A DNA stretch of 64,000 nt from Pleurocapsa sp. CCALA 161 (lineage in GTDB: Bacteria > Cyanobacteriota > Cyanobacteriia > Cyanobacteriales > Xenococcaceae): contig NZ_PVWF01000004.1 in assembly GCF_003003995.1 (NCBI RefSeq), forward strand, positions 1-64,000. Direction: 5' to 3'. Under the pieces are notes generated by a model that did no database searches, was not told the DNA's origin, and worked only from the letters and a program-made list of their open reading frames with translations. A program made the translations under genes and the position numbers. Of the stretch, positions 1-9,443 are shown in pieces; within the stretch, counting starts at the first letter, position 1, and each line of letters opens with the position of its first letter.

Positions 1-170
1 CGCTCCCGACTTCTTTTTTTCTTCTAGTTCTCAAACTCTCTTGACAACTGCTTTTCAGACTTAAGTTGTGACCAATGATTCTTTATTTGAAGATATCGTT
101 CATTCTTTGACTGGTTGGGACTATATTTTGGATGCCTTATCTCTCTAGCCACTTTTGAGAATTGGTATCA

Positions 171-310
171 TTACTTGTTACTTGTTACTTGTTACTTGTT
201 ACTTGTTACTTGTTACTTGTTACTTGTTACTTGTTACTTGTTACTCGTTACTCGTTACTTGTTACTTGTTACTTGTTACTTGTTACTCGTTACTCGTTAC
301 TCGTTACTCA
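171..310. repeat. 20-copy heptamer tandem repeat (TTACTTG/TTACTCG)
   Basis: Twenty consecutive 7-bp units run without interruption. Most read TTACTTG, five read TTACTCG and the last reads TTACTCA. The variant units cluster in two blocks (units 11-12 and 17-19), which suggests growth by slippage of blocks. The array stays open in two frames and would encode a repeating LLLVTCY-type peptide, but it has no ribosome site or conserved flank, so I treat it as non-coding. It resembles the short tandemly repeated repetitive (STRR) heptamers known from heterocystous cyanobacteria. Confidence 0.97.
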
Positions 311-345
311 ATTTTTCAAGTAACCTATATGAAACGGATTTAGTA
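304..345. repeat. Dispersed element, copy 1 (right flank of heptamer array)
   Basis: The 39 bases at 304-342 recur at 8106-8144 with two mismatches. In both places they follow directly on heptamer units. The element ends in CGGATTTAGTA, whose reverse complement TACTAAATCCG opens the second copy at 8014. The rest of 1-355 outside the array shows no gene I can support. Confidence 0.85.
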
Positions 346-355
346 TAAGCCCTAA

Positions 356-1579
356 TTAAGTTTTGGGAGGAATATAAGACTTTTGGCGACCAATAATTTT
401 CCAGATTAAAGGAAAGCGAGATAGCAAAATTAAACTACTCAAAAAGATTACTATAGCTATCCTCAACTTACTCTCTAGGCTGATTTGCAAGTCTCCCAAA
501 TAATGAGAACCTAACAATACTGTATGACCAACTGCCAAAATTAAACCAGGTACTGTCAAAAGATGAATTTTGCGCCAGCGCTTACCAAGTTTTTGCTGTA
601 GGCGATCGCTACTAGTCAGAGCAGCAGGCAACATTAACCCTAGACTCAAAATACCCAAGACCATGCCCAAACGATGTTGAGGTAACATAAAGGCAATCCC
701 ATCTAAATTCCAATTTAAGGAGTGGTCTAACATATGGGCAGTATGAGCCAAGGCAAGGACAAATGCGCCCACGCCGATTAGACGACGATATTGCAAGGGG
801 ACAGTCCAAAAAGCCCCCAGAGGACGGGCAATTAACGCCAGCATCAGCAGCAGCAAAGCACCATGTCCCGTGTAGTCCACCATGGCATCAGAGCGCAGTA
901 GAGTTAAAATTCCAATTGCTAATGTAACCCAGCCTCCTAATCTAAATAATTGACTACGTCGATCTGCACTCACTTGAGAAGCAGACATCCCCACTCCCAA
1001 CATCATCGGCGCTGTTCCCAAGCCAAAACAAAGCATTGTGATCGCCCCAGCTAGTAAACCACCTGTTTCTACTGCTTTGAGCTGTGCCGTGTATAAAAAA
1101 CCACAGGGAATCAGTCCCCAGACTGCACCCAACAGGGCGGGAGTACACCACTGTTGTTGAGTAGAAAGCTGATTTATACCTGAATTTAAACGATTGTGAA
1201 TTGCTCCTGAAACGGGATGTAAAAAAGGTAAACGCGGTAGCCAGTTGGGTTTTATTTGTCCAATCCCCAACCAAATTAGCAAACTTCCCGTCAAGATTGC
1301 CATAAACTGCCTGAGACTACTGCCAATACCTGCTAGTTGTCCACTGGCAACTACAATTGATCCTAATCCCCCTAAAGCAGCACCTACCAAGGCATAGCTA
1401 AGAACTCGACCCAGATTCAGCAGCAGATGAAACTGCCAAGGATTAATTTGATTAATTGTATTTTGGCGATTATCGCCTTGAGACAATGCTAAGGCTACTG
1501 TCAATGGGCCACACATCCCCATGCAATGACCAAAACTTCCCAAAAATCCCAAGACACAAATGAGCAGTAAATCTAACAC
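356..1579 (-). CDS. TauE/SafE (UreH_2-like) membrane protein with C-terminal heme-type membrane domain
   Basis: This is a polytopic inner-membrane protein of 407 residues. Residues 1-225 match the sulfite exporter TauE/SafE family, UreH_2 subgroup. The first helix carries the signature GHCMGMCGP (residues 17-25, Cys19 and Cys23), and a second Cys lies in GLIPCGF (Cys159). This subgroup is linked to metal or thiol handling and cytochrome maturation, and its substrate is not firmly known. Residues 240-395 form a second set of helices with regularly placed histidines (His279, His282, His339, His352), resembling a ferric-reductase/MsrQ-like heme membrane domain. The start is GTG with no clear ribosome site. 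No operon partner is visible, because the next gene upstream is an unrelated helicase. The specific role is unknown. Confidence 0.8.
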   Translation of the reverse strand: MLDLLLICVLGFLGSFGHCMGMCGPLTVALALSQGDNRQNTINQINPWQFHLLLNLGRVLSYALVGAALGGLGSIVVASGQLAGIGSSLRQFMAILTGSLLIWLGIGQIKPNWLPRLPFLHPVSGAIHNRLNSGINQLSTQQQWCTPALLGAVWGLIPCGFLYTAQLKAVETGGLLAGAITMLCFGLGTAPMMLGVGMSASQVSADRRSQLFRLGGWVTLAIGILTLLRSDAMVDYTGHGALLLLMLALIARPLGAFWTVPLQYRRLIGVGAFVLALAHTAHMLDHSLNWNLDGIAFMLPQHRLGMVLGILSLGLMLPAALTSSDRLQQKLGKRWRKIHLLTVPGLILAVGHTVLLGSHYLGDLQISLESKLRIAIVIFLSSLILLSRFPLIWKIIGRQKSYIPPKT

Positions 1580-1719
1580 TTATTCTTAATGGTGAACTTC
1601 TTGATCTATTCGTAGCAGATTATTTAGATTATCTATATTATTTAGCATACTTTATGAGTCCTGATAGGCTCTCTACCCCCCAGTCATACTATTTGTAGGC
1701 AACATTTAAGTATTTCATA

Positions 1720-4080
1720 TTACTTTTCTACCTTGGTTTTTATTCCGTGTAAGTGTTGAATTAAAGCTGGCAAAATAGGACAGGGTTTTTTCTGTTGCAG
1801 ACTAGCGGGTTGATCGGGTCGAAATACACTCCAGCGAAACGGACCCAACTCTTCAGCAGACATCCACAGTAGACGTTTAGCCCTAGTCATAGCTACATAT
1901 AGCAGACGGTATTCTTCAGCTTGTTTGAGTTTAACGGCTTCTTGCCATGCAGCCATGGGTTGAGGAATGACTTGAAGCTGTTGGGGGGATATGTATTGAT
2001 GGTGTACTATGCTTCTAATCTGAGCGCGAGCAACTTCTGAAAGAGTAAAGCTGCCAAGAAACTTACCAGCATTGGGTATCCAAGGTTCACCTGGGAGAAT
2101 ATCTTGGTGTAGAAAAGGAATAAACACATAGTCCCAATCTAATCCCTTGGCTTTATGCATGGTAATAATCGTCACCTGGTTAGCACGGGTATAGCGATCG
2201 CCATCGTCTTCTTCTACTCCTTCAAAATTTTCGGCACTGACAATCTCGGTTAAAGTTCGAATTGTCGCTTTAGTTGAGCTTTCTGTTCTAGTTTGCTGAC
2301 TAACCTTTTCTGATAGTTTTTGCAGGGTGGCTAATTCCGAACCTGTATATTTAAGAGTCATCCCTAAAAAAGGAATTAATTGATAATGGGGTAACTCCAT
2401 TCTGGCACGGAGAAGATTCACACAGTAGCGACGGGCTTGTTCTACCTGGGGTTTATGGGCTGGCTGTAAGAGAGTGGGGTACAAAAACTGTTCGGGAGAT
2501 GTAGCTAGAGCATTGAGATCTTGGGTCGGTATTAAACTTCGCTGCTGAAGCACTTCTAAAGCTGCTTTGAGATTATCTGGAGAATGGGGGCGATCAATAA
2601 ATTGCAGTAATTTAAGAATTTCAGCAGGTATTTGGGAATATCTTTCACTTTCTCCCACTTCATAAATATTGATGCCGTGTTCTCTGGAGAGATAGGCTAA
2701 TTCTTCGGCTAAAAACCGCGCCTGACGATTTTCTCTGACTAATATTGCAGCATTTCTGTGGGGGTGAGCAGCAAGTAAAGCGATCGCCTGTTGTGCAATT
2801 AAGGTTGCTGTCTGATAGACATCATCGGGGCTACAAATTACTACACCGCTACCTTCGGGCTGCGGATTAGCATCGGGCTGCGGATCGCCAGGTTCAACCA
2901 TGATTATGTTCTGCAAGCGAAAAGGCAGTGACGACTGGGGTTGGGGAAATTTAGACCACTGTTGATTGACCCAATTAACAACAAAATTAGCGCTATTAAT
3001 AATAATCTTGCTGCTGCGCCCCGCCTGATTCATAGTAGTTAGGTTATTTTGCTCTTGGCAGCTTTCACAAAACCAGTTGAAATAGATCGGATCTGCTGGG
3101 GTAAAGGTAGAGTTGATCGCCTGATTAGGATCGCCCACTCGTACCAAATTGGGAGCTGCATCAGGTTGTTCTCCATTCCCCGCCAGAATTGAAATCAACT
3201 TTTCTTGAAGGGGGCTAGAATCCTGGGCTTCATCCTCAAATACCCCATAAACTTGGTTTTGCCACAGCAATCGCATGGGCGGATATTCCAACACTTTAAG
3301 CGCAGCGAGAATCATATCGTCATAATCGATCAGGTCTTGCGATCGCATAGACTGTTGATATTCTGCATATAGTCCCGCGGCAATTTCCAAAATGCCATAC
3401 TCATCAGTAGCATTTTGGCTTAATTCCTTTAGCTCTTGGGGTAATAGCCCTGAACTTTTTGCTTCCCGCACTACTGTGTTAGTTAACCCTGGTAATACCT
3501 CTGTTCGCAACACCGACTGACGACGTAATCTTTCTGTCTCTTCACCATCAAACTGCACTCCTTCTAAAAGTCTCTGATACTGCCCAGGATGTCCCGCGAT
3601 CCATTTTTCTACCGCCCCGCGAATCAGGCGATGCCCCGTATTTGGCACCACAATTGTGACTCGATCTAAATTTAGTCCCGATAATTCTCGATGTGAATTA
3701 GCAATATTAAGCGCCAAACCATGAAGAGTATGCACGATAAAACCCCCTGGTGGCAGCATTAAATCTTTGAGGCGATCGCGAATCTTACTTTTAATATTGG
3801 CAGCAGCGGAACGAGTATAGGTGACCACTACTAGCTGTTTGCGACTGTGAAGCTGATTTTGGGCAATGGCGATCGCCGCAGCAACCGATAAACTATGAGA
3901 CTTTCCCGCCCCTGGTACGGCAGAAACGGCCATTTCTCCACCCCGCCAGTTTGCCAAACCTTGCTGTCCCGTACGTAAGCTATTTTTTAGCCGTTCTAAT
4001 TCTGCCTCCAGCCACTTTGCTCTTTCTGCGGTTGAAATATTGGAGAACTTAGATTGGTTCTGCTGCTTGGAAGATAGCAT
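1720..4080 (-). CDS. UvrD/PcrA-type superfamily 1 ATP-dependent DNA helicase
   Basis: This 786-residue protein is a superfamily 1A helicase that unwinds DNA 3'-5' using ATP. The Walker A loop is VPGAGKS (Lys60), slightly unlike the usual AGAGTGKT. Motif II reads EDEAQD near residue 283. Motif V (TMHKAKGLDWDYVF) lies near residue 640 and motif VI (YVAMTRAK) near residue 740. The order and spacing fit UvrD/Rep, but the protein is shorter at the C-terminus than UvrD. The cyanobacterial paralogue of this type has no assigned pathway, and repair or replication restart is the family expectation. The start is ATG. It lies 140 bp downstream of nothing related, so it is probably monocistronic. Confidence 0.88.
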   Translation of the reverse strand: MLSSKQQNQSKFSNISTAERAKWLEAELERLKNSLRTGQQGLANWRGGEMAVSAVPGAGKSHSLSVAAAIAIAQNQLHSRKQLVVVTYTRSAAANIKSKIRDRLKDLMLPPGGFIVHTLHGLALNIANSHRELSGLNLDRVTIVVPNTGHRLIRGAVEKWIAGHPGQYQRLLEGVQFDGEETERLRRQSVLRTEVLPGLTNTVVREAKSSGLLPQELKELSQNATDEYGILEIAAGLYAEYQQSMRSQDLIDYDDMILAALKVLEYPPMRLLWQNQVYGVFEDEAQDSSPLQEKLISILAGNGEQPDAAPNLVRVGDPNQAINSTFTPADPIYFNWFCESCQEQNNLTTMNQAGRSSKIIINSANFVVNWVNQQWSKFPQPQSSLPFRLQNIIMVEPGDPQPDANPQPEGSGVVICSPDDVYQTATLIAQQAIALLAAHPHRNAAILVRENRQARFLAEELAYLSREHGINIYEVGESERYSQIPAEILKLLQFIDRPHSPDNLKAALEVLQQRSLIPTQDLNALATSPEQFLYPTLLQPAHKPQVEQARRYCVNLLRARMELPHYQLIPFLGMTLKYTGSELATLQKLSEKVSQQTRTESSTKATIRTLTEIVSAENFEGVEEDDGDRYTRANQVTIITMHKAKGLDWDYVFIPFLHQDILPGEPWIPNAGKFLGSFTLSEVARAQIRSIVHHQYISPQQLQVIPQPMAAWQEAVKLKQAEEYRLLYVAMTRAKRLLWMSAEELGPFRWSVFRPDQPASLQQKKPCPILPALIQHLHGIKTKVEK

Positions 4081-4254
4081 CTAAATTATTTGCGAAAAAC
4101 AATACTCGATTGTCACTAGTTTAGTGCATCAGTACTTAATATTAAAATGTGGCGATGATTTCAATTATTGGGCAACCCAAATTTTAAACATGATTAGCAA
4201 ATACAAGGGGCTTATTAGGTTGGGTAGATTATCGATCTTTTCACTCCTAGATTC

Positions 4255-4749
4255 TCAAATTAACCACTTGGGTGGAACATGTAAAAATAAAGTGCTGCGG
4301 GCGATAGGAGTGCCAATTGGCGGAATTTTCAGCCCCATTACTCCTGCTTTTTTAACCTCAATTTGACCTTGAATAGCTCCCCAGAGCATCATTTCTGCCC
4401 AGTTTCCCAAATCGGGCTGATGTCCCACCAAGGCTATTTTGGCATCGGGATGTTGAACTTGATATTGCTGTTGCCACTTTACCCATTCAGCGATCGCGCC
4501 ATCGGGCTTTAAAGGAGCAAAAGTTTCAATAGTTTTAGCTAAACTTGCTTGCTGAAGAATTTCTGCGGTTTGATAAGCTCGCACTAAAGGGCTGCTGAGA
4601 AGCAAATCGAATTTTAAGCCCACACTTAGCAAACGCTGCGCCACTTGAGCGGTTTTATCTTGACCTTTTTTAATTAAAGGACGCTGCTCATCATCGGCAT
4701 AAGTTCCCTTCTCAGCAGCAATACCATGACGAATTAAATATACTTCCAT
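4255..4749 (-). CDS. sixA: SixA-type phosphohistidine phosphatase
   Basis: This small histidine phosphatase of the phosphoglycerate mutase superfamily is 164 residues from the chosen ATG. The catalytic RHG motif sits at residues 7-9 (YLIRHGI), and the second His is in LVGHQPDLG. SSPLVRAYQTAEIL is the usual substrate-side helix. SixA removes phosphate from histidine of phosphotransfer proteins such as HPt domains. The frame is open further upstream into the DHH gene, but the family begins at MEVYLIRHG, so I place the start at 4749. It follows the DHH phosphoesterase by 28 bp on the same strand and probably shares its transcript. Confidence 0.88.
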   Translation of the reverse strand: MEVYLIRHGIAAEKGTYADDEQRPLIKKGQDKTAQVAQRLLSVGLKFDLLLSSPLVRAYQTAEILQQASLAKTIETFAPLKPDGAIAEWVKWQQQYQVQHPDAKIALVGHQPDLGNWAEMMLWGAIQGQIEVKKAGVMGLKIPPIGTPIARSTLFLHVPPKWLI

Positions 4750-4777
4750 TACACAACTCAAAAAATGAAAGACTATT

Positions 4778-6001
4778 CTAGTCAGTTGCAATCACACTAT
4801 CATCAGGTTCAACTAGGCGCATTAGTTTTTGTTTGATCTGCCTGTCAAACACTTCCCATTTCAATTTAGTATACTCAGCATTATCGTTAAAGCCATTTAA
4901 AAAGCCGACAGGAATCTCAAAGCCTCCCGCTAAATGTCTACCACCACCAAAAAATCTACCTTGAATATCTTTACCTAATGTTTCTTTGATAAATTCGTCG
5001 GGGTCTAGGGTGATCTTTGTAGTCCGCAAAGAGCCAATTACCAGTTCTTTGTCATCGTCCTCATTATGGACAATACCATATACTACTGCTGTATGAATAT
5101 CTTCTTCCGTAACCAGAAAATCTGCTGCTTGGGGAATGGCATCGCGATCGTCATAACGTAAATAACCAACTCCAGAGATCGAGAAATTTTTTTTAGTAAT
5201 GCAGTTGCGTAAAGCTCTTTCAATTACGTTCATCACTCGACGCGATCGCGCGGATTGCATGATGGCATTTAACAGTTGAGAATCGTAAAAACGACTTAAA
5301 TAAGCAGCAGCAATAAAGTCTTCTTCCTTCGCCTGCATCAAACGGTTGGTATCTGAACGCAAACCGTGCATTAAAGCCGTGGCGCACTTAACGTGATTTT
5401 CATTATTAGAATCAAACTCCAGCATCCCTGACTGGATATACTGGGTCAAAATAGTGGCAGTAGCTCTAGTTTGTGGACGCAGATCGACAAATTCTGCCTT
5501 AATTTCCCCCTGTTTACTGTGATGATCGACTACTACTATTAATGGGATTCCCGCTGCTTCTACCACTGAATAAAGCTGGCTATTTGTTCCCTGACTATCA
5601 ATTAATACACAGCCTTTATAGACCGACAAGTCTTCTTCCTGGAGGGCAGTGTGAACATACTTGGTCGCTGGTAATCCTGTTAGTTTTACCAAAGTAATAT
5701 TTTCTTGGTGAGACAAAATCCCGCCATAAACGATATCACAACTAATTTCATAGTTAGCAGCAATCAGTTGATATGCCCAAGCGCTAGACAAAGCATCAGG
5801 ATCGGGAAAATCTTGAATTACAACAATTTGTCTTTCTCCTCGATGCTGCTCTAAAACTTTGGTCAGCTGATGGATTATTTTAACTAAATCGCTATCTTTT
5901 TTGTCTTTACCAAATTTACCCTCGACAGCTTCAAGCTGTTTTTTAGGCGTAGTTTTGGTGGCTAAACGATGTTCTAGAGAAGTGTTTAGATTAGATGACA
6001 T
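4778..6001 (-). CDS. DHH family phosphoesterase (NrnA-like)
   Basis: This 407-residue protein belongs to the DHH/DHHA1 phosphoesterases, which hydrolyse short oligonucleotides, pAp or cyclic dinucleotide products using Mn2+. The metal-binding motifs are visible: FPDPDALSSAW (D-x-D type) near residue 65 and VVDHHSKQG near residue 158. The C-terminal DHHA1 signature is FGGGRHLAGGFE near residue 350. The N-terminal 30 residues are polar and lysine-rich and probably disordered. The substrate cannot be told from sequence: nanoRNase or phosphodiesterase activity is the family norm. It is the first gene of a likely two-gene unit with sixA. Confidence 0.87.
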   Translation of the reverse strand: MSSNLNTSLEHRLATKTTPKKQLEAVEGKFGKDKKDSDLVKIIHQLTKVLEQHRGERQIVVIQDFPDPDALSSAWAYQLIAANYEISCDIVYGGILSHQENITLVKLTGLPATKYVHTALQEEDLSVYKGCVLIDSQGTNSQLYSVVEAAGIPLIVVVDHHSKQGEIKAEFVDLRPQTRATATILTQYIQSGMLEFDSNNENHVKCATALMHGLRSDTNRLMQAKEEDFIAAAYLSRFYDSQLLNAIMQSARSRRVMNVIERALRNCITKKNFSISGVGYLRYDDRDAIPQAADFLVTEEDIHTAVVYGIVHNEDDDKELVIGSLRTTKITLDPDEFIKETLGKDIQGRFFGGGRHLAGGFEIPVGFLNGFNDNAEYTKLKWEVFDRQIKQKLMRLVEPDDSVIATD

Positions 6002-6146
6002 ATTGTAGGTGTGATAGGTAATGCTAGATTACCCAGTAAGAGAGTAAGTATATTAATTTTTTATTTAGAGCTTTGAGTTTATCATCAACCTATGTCTTCT
6101 GTAACTGTCGGCAGAATGAAACTAAATTAAATGTTTTTGAATGCTC

Positions 6147-6644
6147 TTAAATGCCGATTACGTATTTTTTCCACTCTTGGTTGGAGTTACCCTGAGTGTA
6201 TTTAATTAACTCAAAATGCAGACTACTATAGGGACGACGAGGTTTAGTTTGTAGCGCCATTTCCGCTTCTTTGGGAGTGCGATTGCCTTTTCTCACATTG
6301 CACCTAACACAGGCTGCTACAAGGTTTTCCCAAGTATCACCACCACCTCGCGATCGCGGAATTACATGGTCGATCGTCAACTGGTCGCCTTTAGCTGTAC
6401 AATACTGACAGGTGTTGCTATCTCTTTCTAAAACATTACGACGAGTTAGCGGGATTTCTTTATAGGGTACTCTAACATAATATCTTAAACGGATTACTGT
6501 TGGTAGAGGGAAACCACTATAAATAAATTCGCCCCGATGTTCTAGCTGCTCTGCTTTACCTTTAAGGAGCAAGACTACTGCTCGGCGCCAACTAGTAATA
6601 TTAAGGGGTTCATAGGAAGCATTTAGTACTAAAACCTTACCCAT
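6147..6644 (-). CDS. HNH endonuclease domain protein
   Basis: This 165-residue protein has an HNH nuclease core between residues 80 and 125. Two Cys-x2-Cys pairs (CQYC and CVRC) hold a structural zinc, and the active-site segment is IDHVIPRSRGG, with the Asn in WENLVAACVRCN. The N-terminal 75 residues are the conserved extension of the cyanobacterial stand-alone HNH family. It is not linked to any restriction methylase or mobile element here. Such single-copy chromosomal HNH proteins are widespread in cyanobacteria and their function is not established. The start is ATG. Confidence 0.85.
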   Translation of the reverse strand: MGKVLVLNASYEPLNITSWRRAVVLLLKGKAEQLEHRGEFIYSGFPLPTVIRLRYYVRVPYKEIPLTRRNVLERDSNTCQYCTAKGDQLTIDHVIPRSRGGGDTWENLVAACVRCNVRKGNRTPKEAEMALQTKPRRPYSSLHFELIKYTQGNSNQEWKKYVIGI

Positions 6645-6828
6645 AATAAAGACTTATGTTATTTACAAGGAATGGTAACACAGACGAACTAGTTGATGTA
6701 ACTTCTAGCAGATTGTTTTGCCGATAACCTTTAAGAGCAAACAACTATGTTTTGGCTGTTTTCTTGACTTTATCTATTTCTAGACTAATATTTGTCAATA
6801 ATATTAGCTGATTCTGGAGCATAAATGT

Positions 6829-8013
6829 TTGGATATGGTGAGTTGGCAAGAGCAAAAGTCCAAAAAATTGCCTCAAAATCCCTTATCTTTATTGGTAAAT
6901 CGCCAACGCGCTTGGGTTGAGGTCGATCTAGATGCCCTCGGTCATAATGTCTGCGCGCTCAAATCTTGGCTCAATTCTGCAACAAAATTAATGGCGGTGG
7001 TTAAAGCCGATGCCTATGGTCATGGTGCGGTTACTGTTGCCCAAACAGTTTTAGCTCACGGTGCAGACAGGGTAGCGATCGCTACCCTAGCAGAAGGAGT
7101 TGAATTACGTAACTCGGGAATTACCGCCCCGATCCTAATTCTGGGTGCGATTAATGCCGTGGAAGATATTCAGGCAGTTGCAGCCTGGGATCTTGAAGCA
7201 ACAATTTGTAACCCTGAACAGGCAGTGGTTTTTAATCGCACTTTGGCGAGATTGGATCAGTTTTTAACAGTTCATCTCAAGCTAGATACAGGTATGTCTC
7301 GTCTAGGAACAGATTGGCAGTCAGCCGTTGCGTTTGTTTCTTTAGTAAAAAGCTTATCTCATTTAAAGATTGCCAGCGTCTATTCGCACTTTTCTACGGC
7401 AGACGAAGACGATCGCAAGATCATGGATTTACAACATCAGCGTTTTCAAACAGCGATCGCTCAATTAAAAGCTGCTGGATTCACTCCACCCTTGATTCAT
7501 TTAGCCAATTCTGCTGCTACTCTTGGCGATCGCTCTACTCATTACGACATGGTGCGAGTTGGACTAGCTTTATATGGTTTATATCCCGCTGCTCATCTAA
7601 CTCAGGTACTCAAACTCAAGCCAGTATTACAGGTTAAAGCTAAAATTACCCAGGTAAAAATTATTCCTCCAGGAGAAGGGGTTAGCTATGGTCGCAAGTT
7701 CATTACCCAAGAAGCTACCAAAATAGCAGTGGTGGGAATTGGCTATGCTGACGGTGTACCGCGCAATTTATCCAATCGACTACAGGCAATCGTAGCAGGA
7801 CAGTTAGCATCACAAATTGGCTCAATCACCATGGATCAGCTAATGCTGCGGGTAGATCATCTTCCTCAAGTGCAGCCAGGAGATATCGTGACTTTAATTG
7901 GTCAACAAAATCAACTTAAAATTACTGCCGACGATTGGGCTAATAAACTAGAGACAATTTCTTGGGAAATCCTCTGTGGGTTCAAGCATCGTTTACCCAG
8001 AATTTTTGTATGA
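6829..8013 (+). CDS. alr: Alanine racemase
   Basis: This fold-III PLP enzyme converts L-alanine to D-alanine for peptidoglycan. The PLP lysine is Lys59 in VVKADAYGHG, and the second catalytic Tyr lies in GVSYGRKF near residue 285. IGYADGVPR and the C-terminal WEILCGFKHRLPR are typical of the family, and the full length (394 residues) is normal. The start is uncertain: a TTG at 6829 has GGAG 9 bases upstream at 6816-6819, whereas the in-frame ATG at 6835 is two codons further on with poorer spacing. It is convergent with cysK, with a dispersed repeat between the two. Confidence 0.95.
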   Translation: MDMVSWQEQKSKKLPQNPLSLLVNRQRAWVEVDLDALGHNVCALKSWLNSATKLMAVVKADAYGHGAVTVAQTVLAHGADRVAIATLAEGVELRNSGITAPILILGAINAVEDIQAVAAWDLEATICNPEQAVVFNRTLARLDQFLTVHLKLDTGMSRLGTDWQSAVAFVSLVKSLSHLKIASVYSHFSTADEDDRKIMDLQHQRFQTAIAQLKAAGFTPPLIHLANSAATLGDRSTHYDMVRVGLALYGLYPAAHLTQVLKLKPVLQVKAKITQVKIIPPGEGVSYGRKFITQEATKIAVVGIGYADGVPRNLSNRLQAIVAGQLASQIGSITMDQLMLRVDHLPQVQPGDIVTLIGQQNQLKITADDWANKLETISWEILCGFKHRLPRIFV

Positions 8014-8146
8014 TACTAAATCCGCTTGGCAAAGGTAATGTTTAATTTCTTCGTCAAAATTTGGCTCTGAAATCAAAATAATTAATATTTGCTACTTGTC
8101 ACTCATTACTCAATTTTTCAAGTAACCTCTAGGAAACGGATTTACG
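8014..8146. repeat. Dispersed element, copy 2, between alr and cysK
   Basis: The region between the convergent alr and cysK genes is bounded by TAAATCCG (8017-8024) and its reverse complement CGGATTTA (8137-8144). The right part (8106-8144) matches 304-342 at 37 of 39 positions. It is preceded by three degenerate heptamers (8092-8112), the same arrangement as the 20-copy array of copy 1. It looks like a MITE-like or REP-like element of about 130 bp. Confidence 0.75.
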
Positions 8147-8170
8147 GTGAGGGACTGCTAACCTAACCAA

Positions 8171-9124
8171 TTAATTAAAGACAGGTTGAGCCAGATCGGC
8201 AAATAGAGGCGTGCTTAGATAACGTTCACCGAAGCTAGGTTGAATCATGACAATTAGTCTGTCTTTATTTTCTCGTCTTTGCCCCACTTTAACTGCTGCT
8301 GCGAGGGCTGCACCTGTAGAAATACCCGATAATAAACCTTCTTCGCTAGCTAAACGACGACCATAAGCGATCGCCTCATCATCAGTAACGGTAATAACTT
8401 CGTCAATTAAATCTACTTTTAATACTTCTGGAACAAAGCCAGCACCAATACCTTGAATTTTATGGGATCCTGGTTGCCCTCCTGAAAGGACTGGACTACC
8501 AATAGGTTCAACGGCAATCACCTGTAGTTCGGGTTTATATCTTTTTAATACTTCTGCTGTGCCTGTAATTGTTCCGCCAGTGCCTACTCCTGCCACAAGT
8601 ATGTCTACTTGCCCTTCTGTGTCTGCCCAAATTTCTTCAGCGGTTGTGCTTTTATGAATTTCGGGATTAGCAGGATTGTTAAACTGCTGTAGCATATACG
8701 CATCGGGCAAGTTATCGCTAATTTCTTGAGCTTTGCGGATACAACCTTTCATTCCTTCGCTCCCAGGAGTTAATTCAAGTTGAGCGCCATAAGCTTTCAG
8801 CATCGCTCGTCGCTCTTTGCTCATGGTTTCTGGCATGGTCAAAATTAGCTTATATCCTTTAGCAGCAGCAGCCATTGCCAGAGCGATTCCTGTATTGCCC
8901 GATGTTGGTTCTACCAAAATAGTTTTGCCTGGAATAATTGCCCCCTCAGCTTCGGCAGCATTAATCATATTAACTCCAATACGATCTTTAACAGAAGCGG
9001 CAGGATTCATCCCTTCTAGCTTGACAATGATCTTGGCTACGCATTTTTCAGCTTGAGGAATGCGATTGAGCTGAACTAGTGGAGTTTTACCCACCAGTTC
9101 AGTAATATTTTTAGCGATTTTCAT
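8171..9124 (-). CDS. cysK: Cysteine synthase A (O-acetylserine sulfhydrylase)
   Basis: This PLP enzyme makes L-cysteine from O-acetylserine and sulfide. From the ATG at 9124 it has 317 residues. The PLP lysine is Lys46 in [10 protein letters not shown], and SGNTGIALA binds substrate. [10 protein letters not shown] is the phosphate-binding loop, and [13 protein letters not shown] near the C-terminus is conserved. A TTG three codons upstream keeps the frame open, but [15 protein letters not shown] is the family start. The minus-strand RNA unit at 9299-9529 lies directly upstream and ends about 165 bases before this gene, so leader-type control is possible but unproven. Confidence 0.95.
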   Translation of the reverse strand: MKIAKNITELVGKTPLVQLNRIPQAEKCVAKIIVKLEGMNPAASVKDRIGVNMINAAEAEGAIIPGKTILVEPTSGNTGIALAMAAAAKGYKLILTMPETMSKERRAMLKAYGAQLELTPGSEGMKGCIRKAQEISDNLPDAYMLQQFNNPANPEIHKSTTAEEIWADTEGQVDILVAGVGTGGTITGTAEVLKRYKPELQVIAVEPIGSPVLSGGQPGSHKIQGIGAGFVPEVLKVDLIDEVITVTDDEAIAYGRRLASEEGLLSGISTGAALAAAVKVGQRRENKDRLIVMIQPSFGERYLSTPLFADLAQPVFN

Positions 9125-9298
9125 AGGATGCAAATTTTAGATAGCTTATATTTATTTTGCTTGTTTATTGCCTGCTCTATCTGGCAATTTTTCAATAGTT
9201 CATAATTCTCTAGTTTGTCTCCTGGAGTGATTTTACCTACAAACTAAAAAAGTGTGTTTAACGTGGCTGAAGTTAGCAAATTTTGGCTAATAACTGGC

Positions 9299-9351
9299 AA
9301 AAACTATCCGCCCCCACAAGCTAATAACAGAGTTAATGCTTATGGGGGCGG
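9299..9351 (-). terminator. Rho-independent terminator-like hairpin
   Basis: On the minus strand CCGCCCCCATAAGC (9351-9338) pairs with GCTTGTGGGGGCGG (9321-9308). This gives a 14-bp GC-rich stem with one mismatch and a 16-base loop, and TTTTT follows at 9303-9299. It is one of the strongest terminators in the window. It ends the small transcript before cysK. Confidence 0.8.
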
Positions 9352-9443
9352 TCTAGAGGGTCTCTTAGTCGAAACCTAACTGCTGGAAGGATCTCCAACA
9401 ATGTCTACCTAGTTACTTCCGCAGAAGTTTAAGATGAGACTGC

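Noticed and set aside
171-310. CRISPR-like array
   Set aside because: Units are 7 bp with no spacers, and no cas gene is in the window.
115-348. Two overlapping ORFs across the heptamer array
   Set aside because: They are open only because the 21-base period lacks stops. The peptide is a pure LLLVTCY-type repeat with no ribosome site.
4124-4366. Plus-strand 80-codon ORF
   Set aside because: It overlaps the end of sixA on the opposite strand and has no family pattern.
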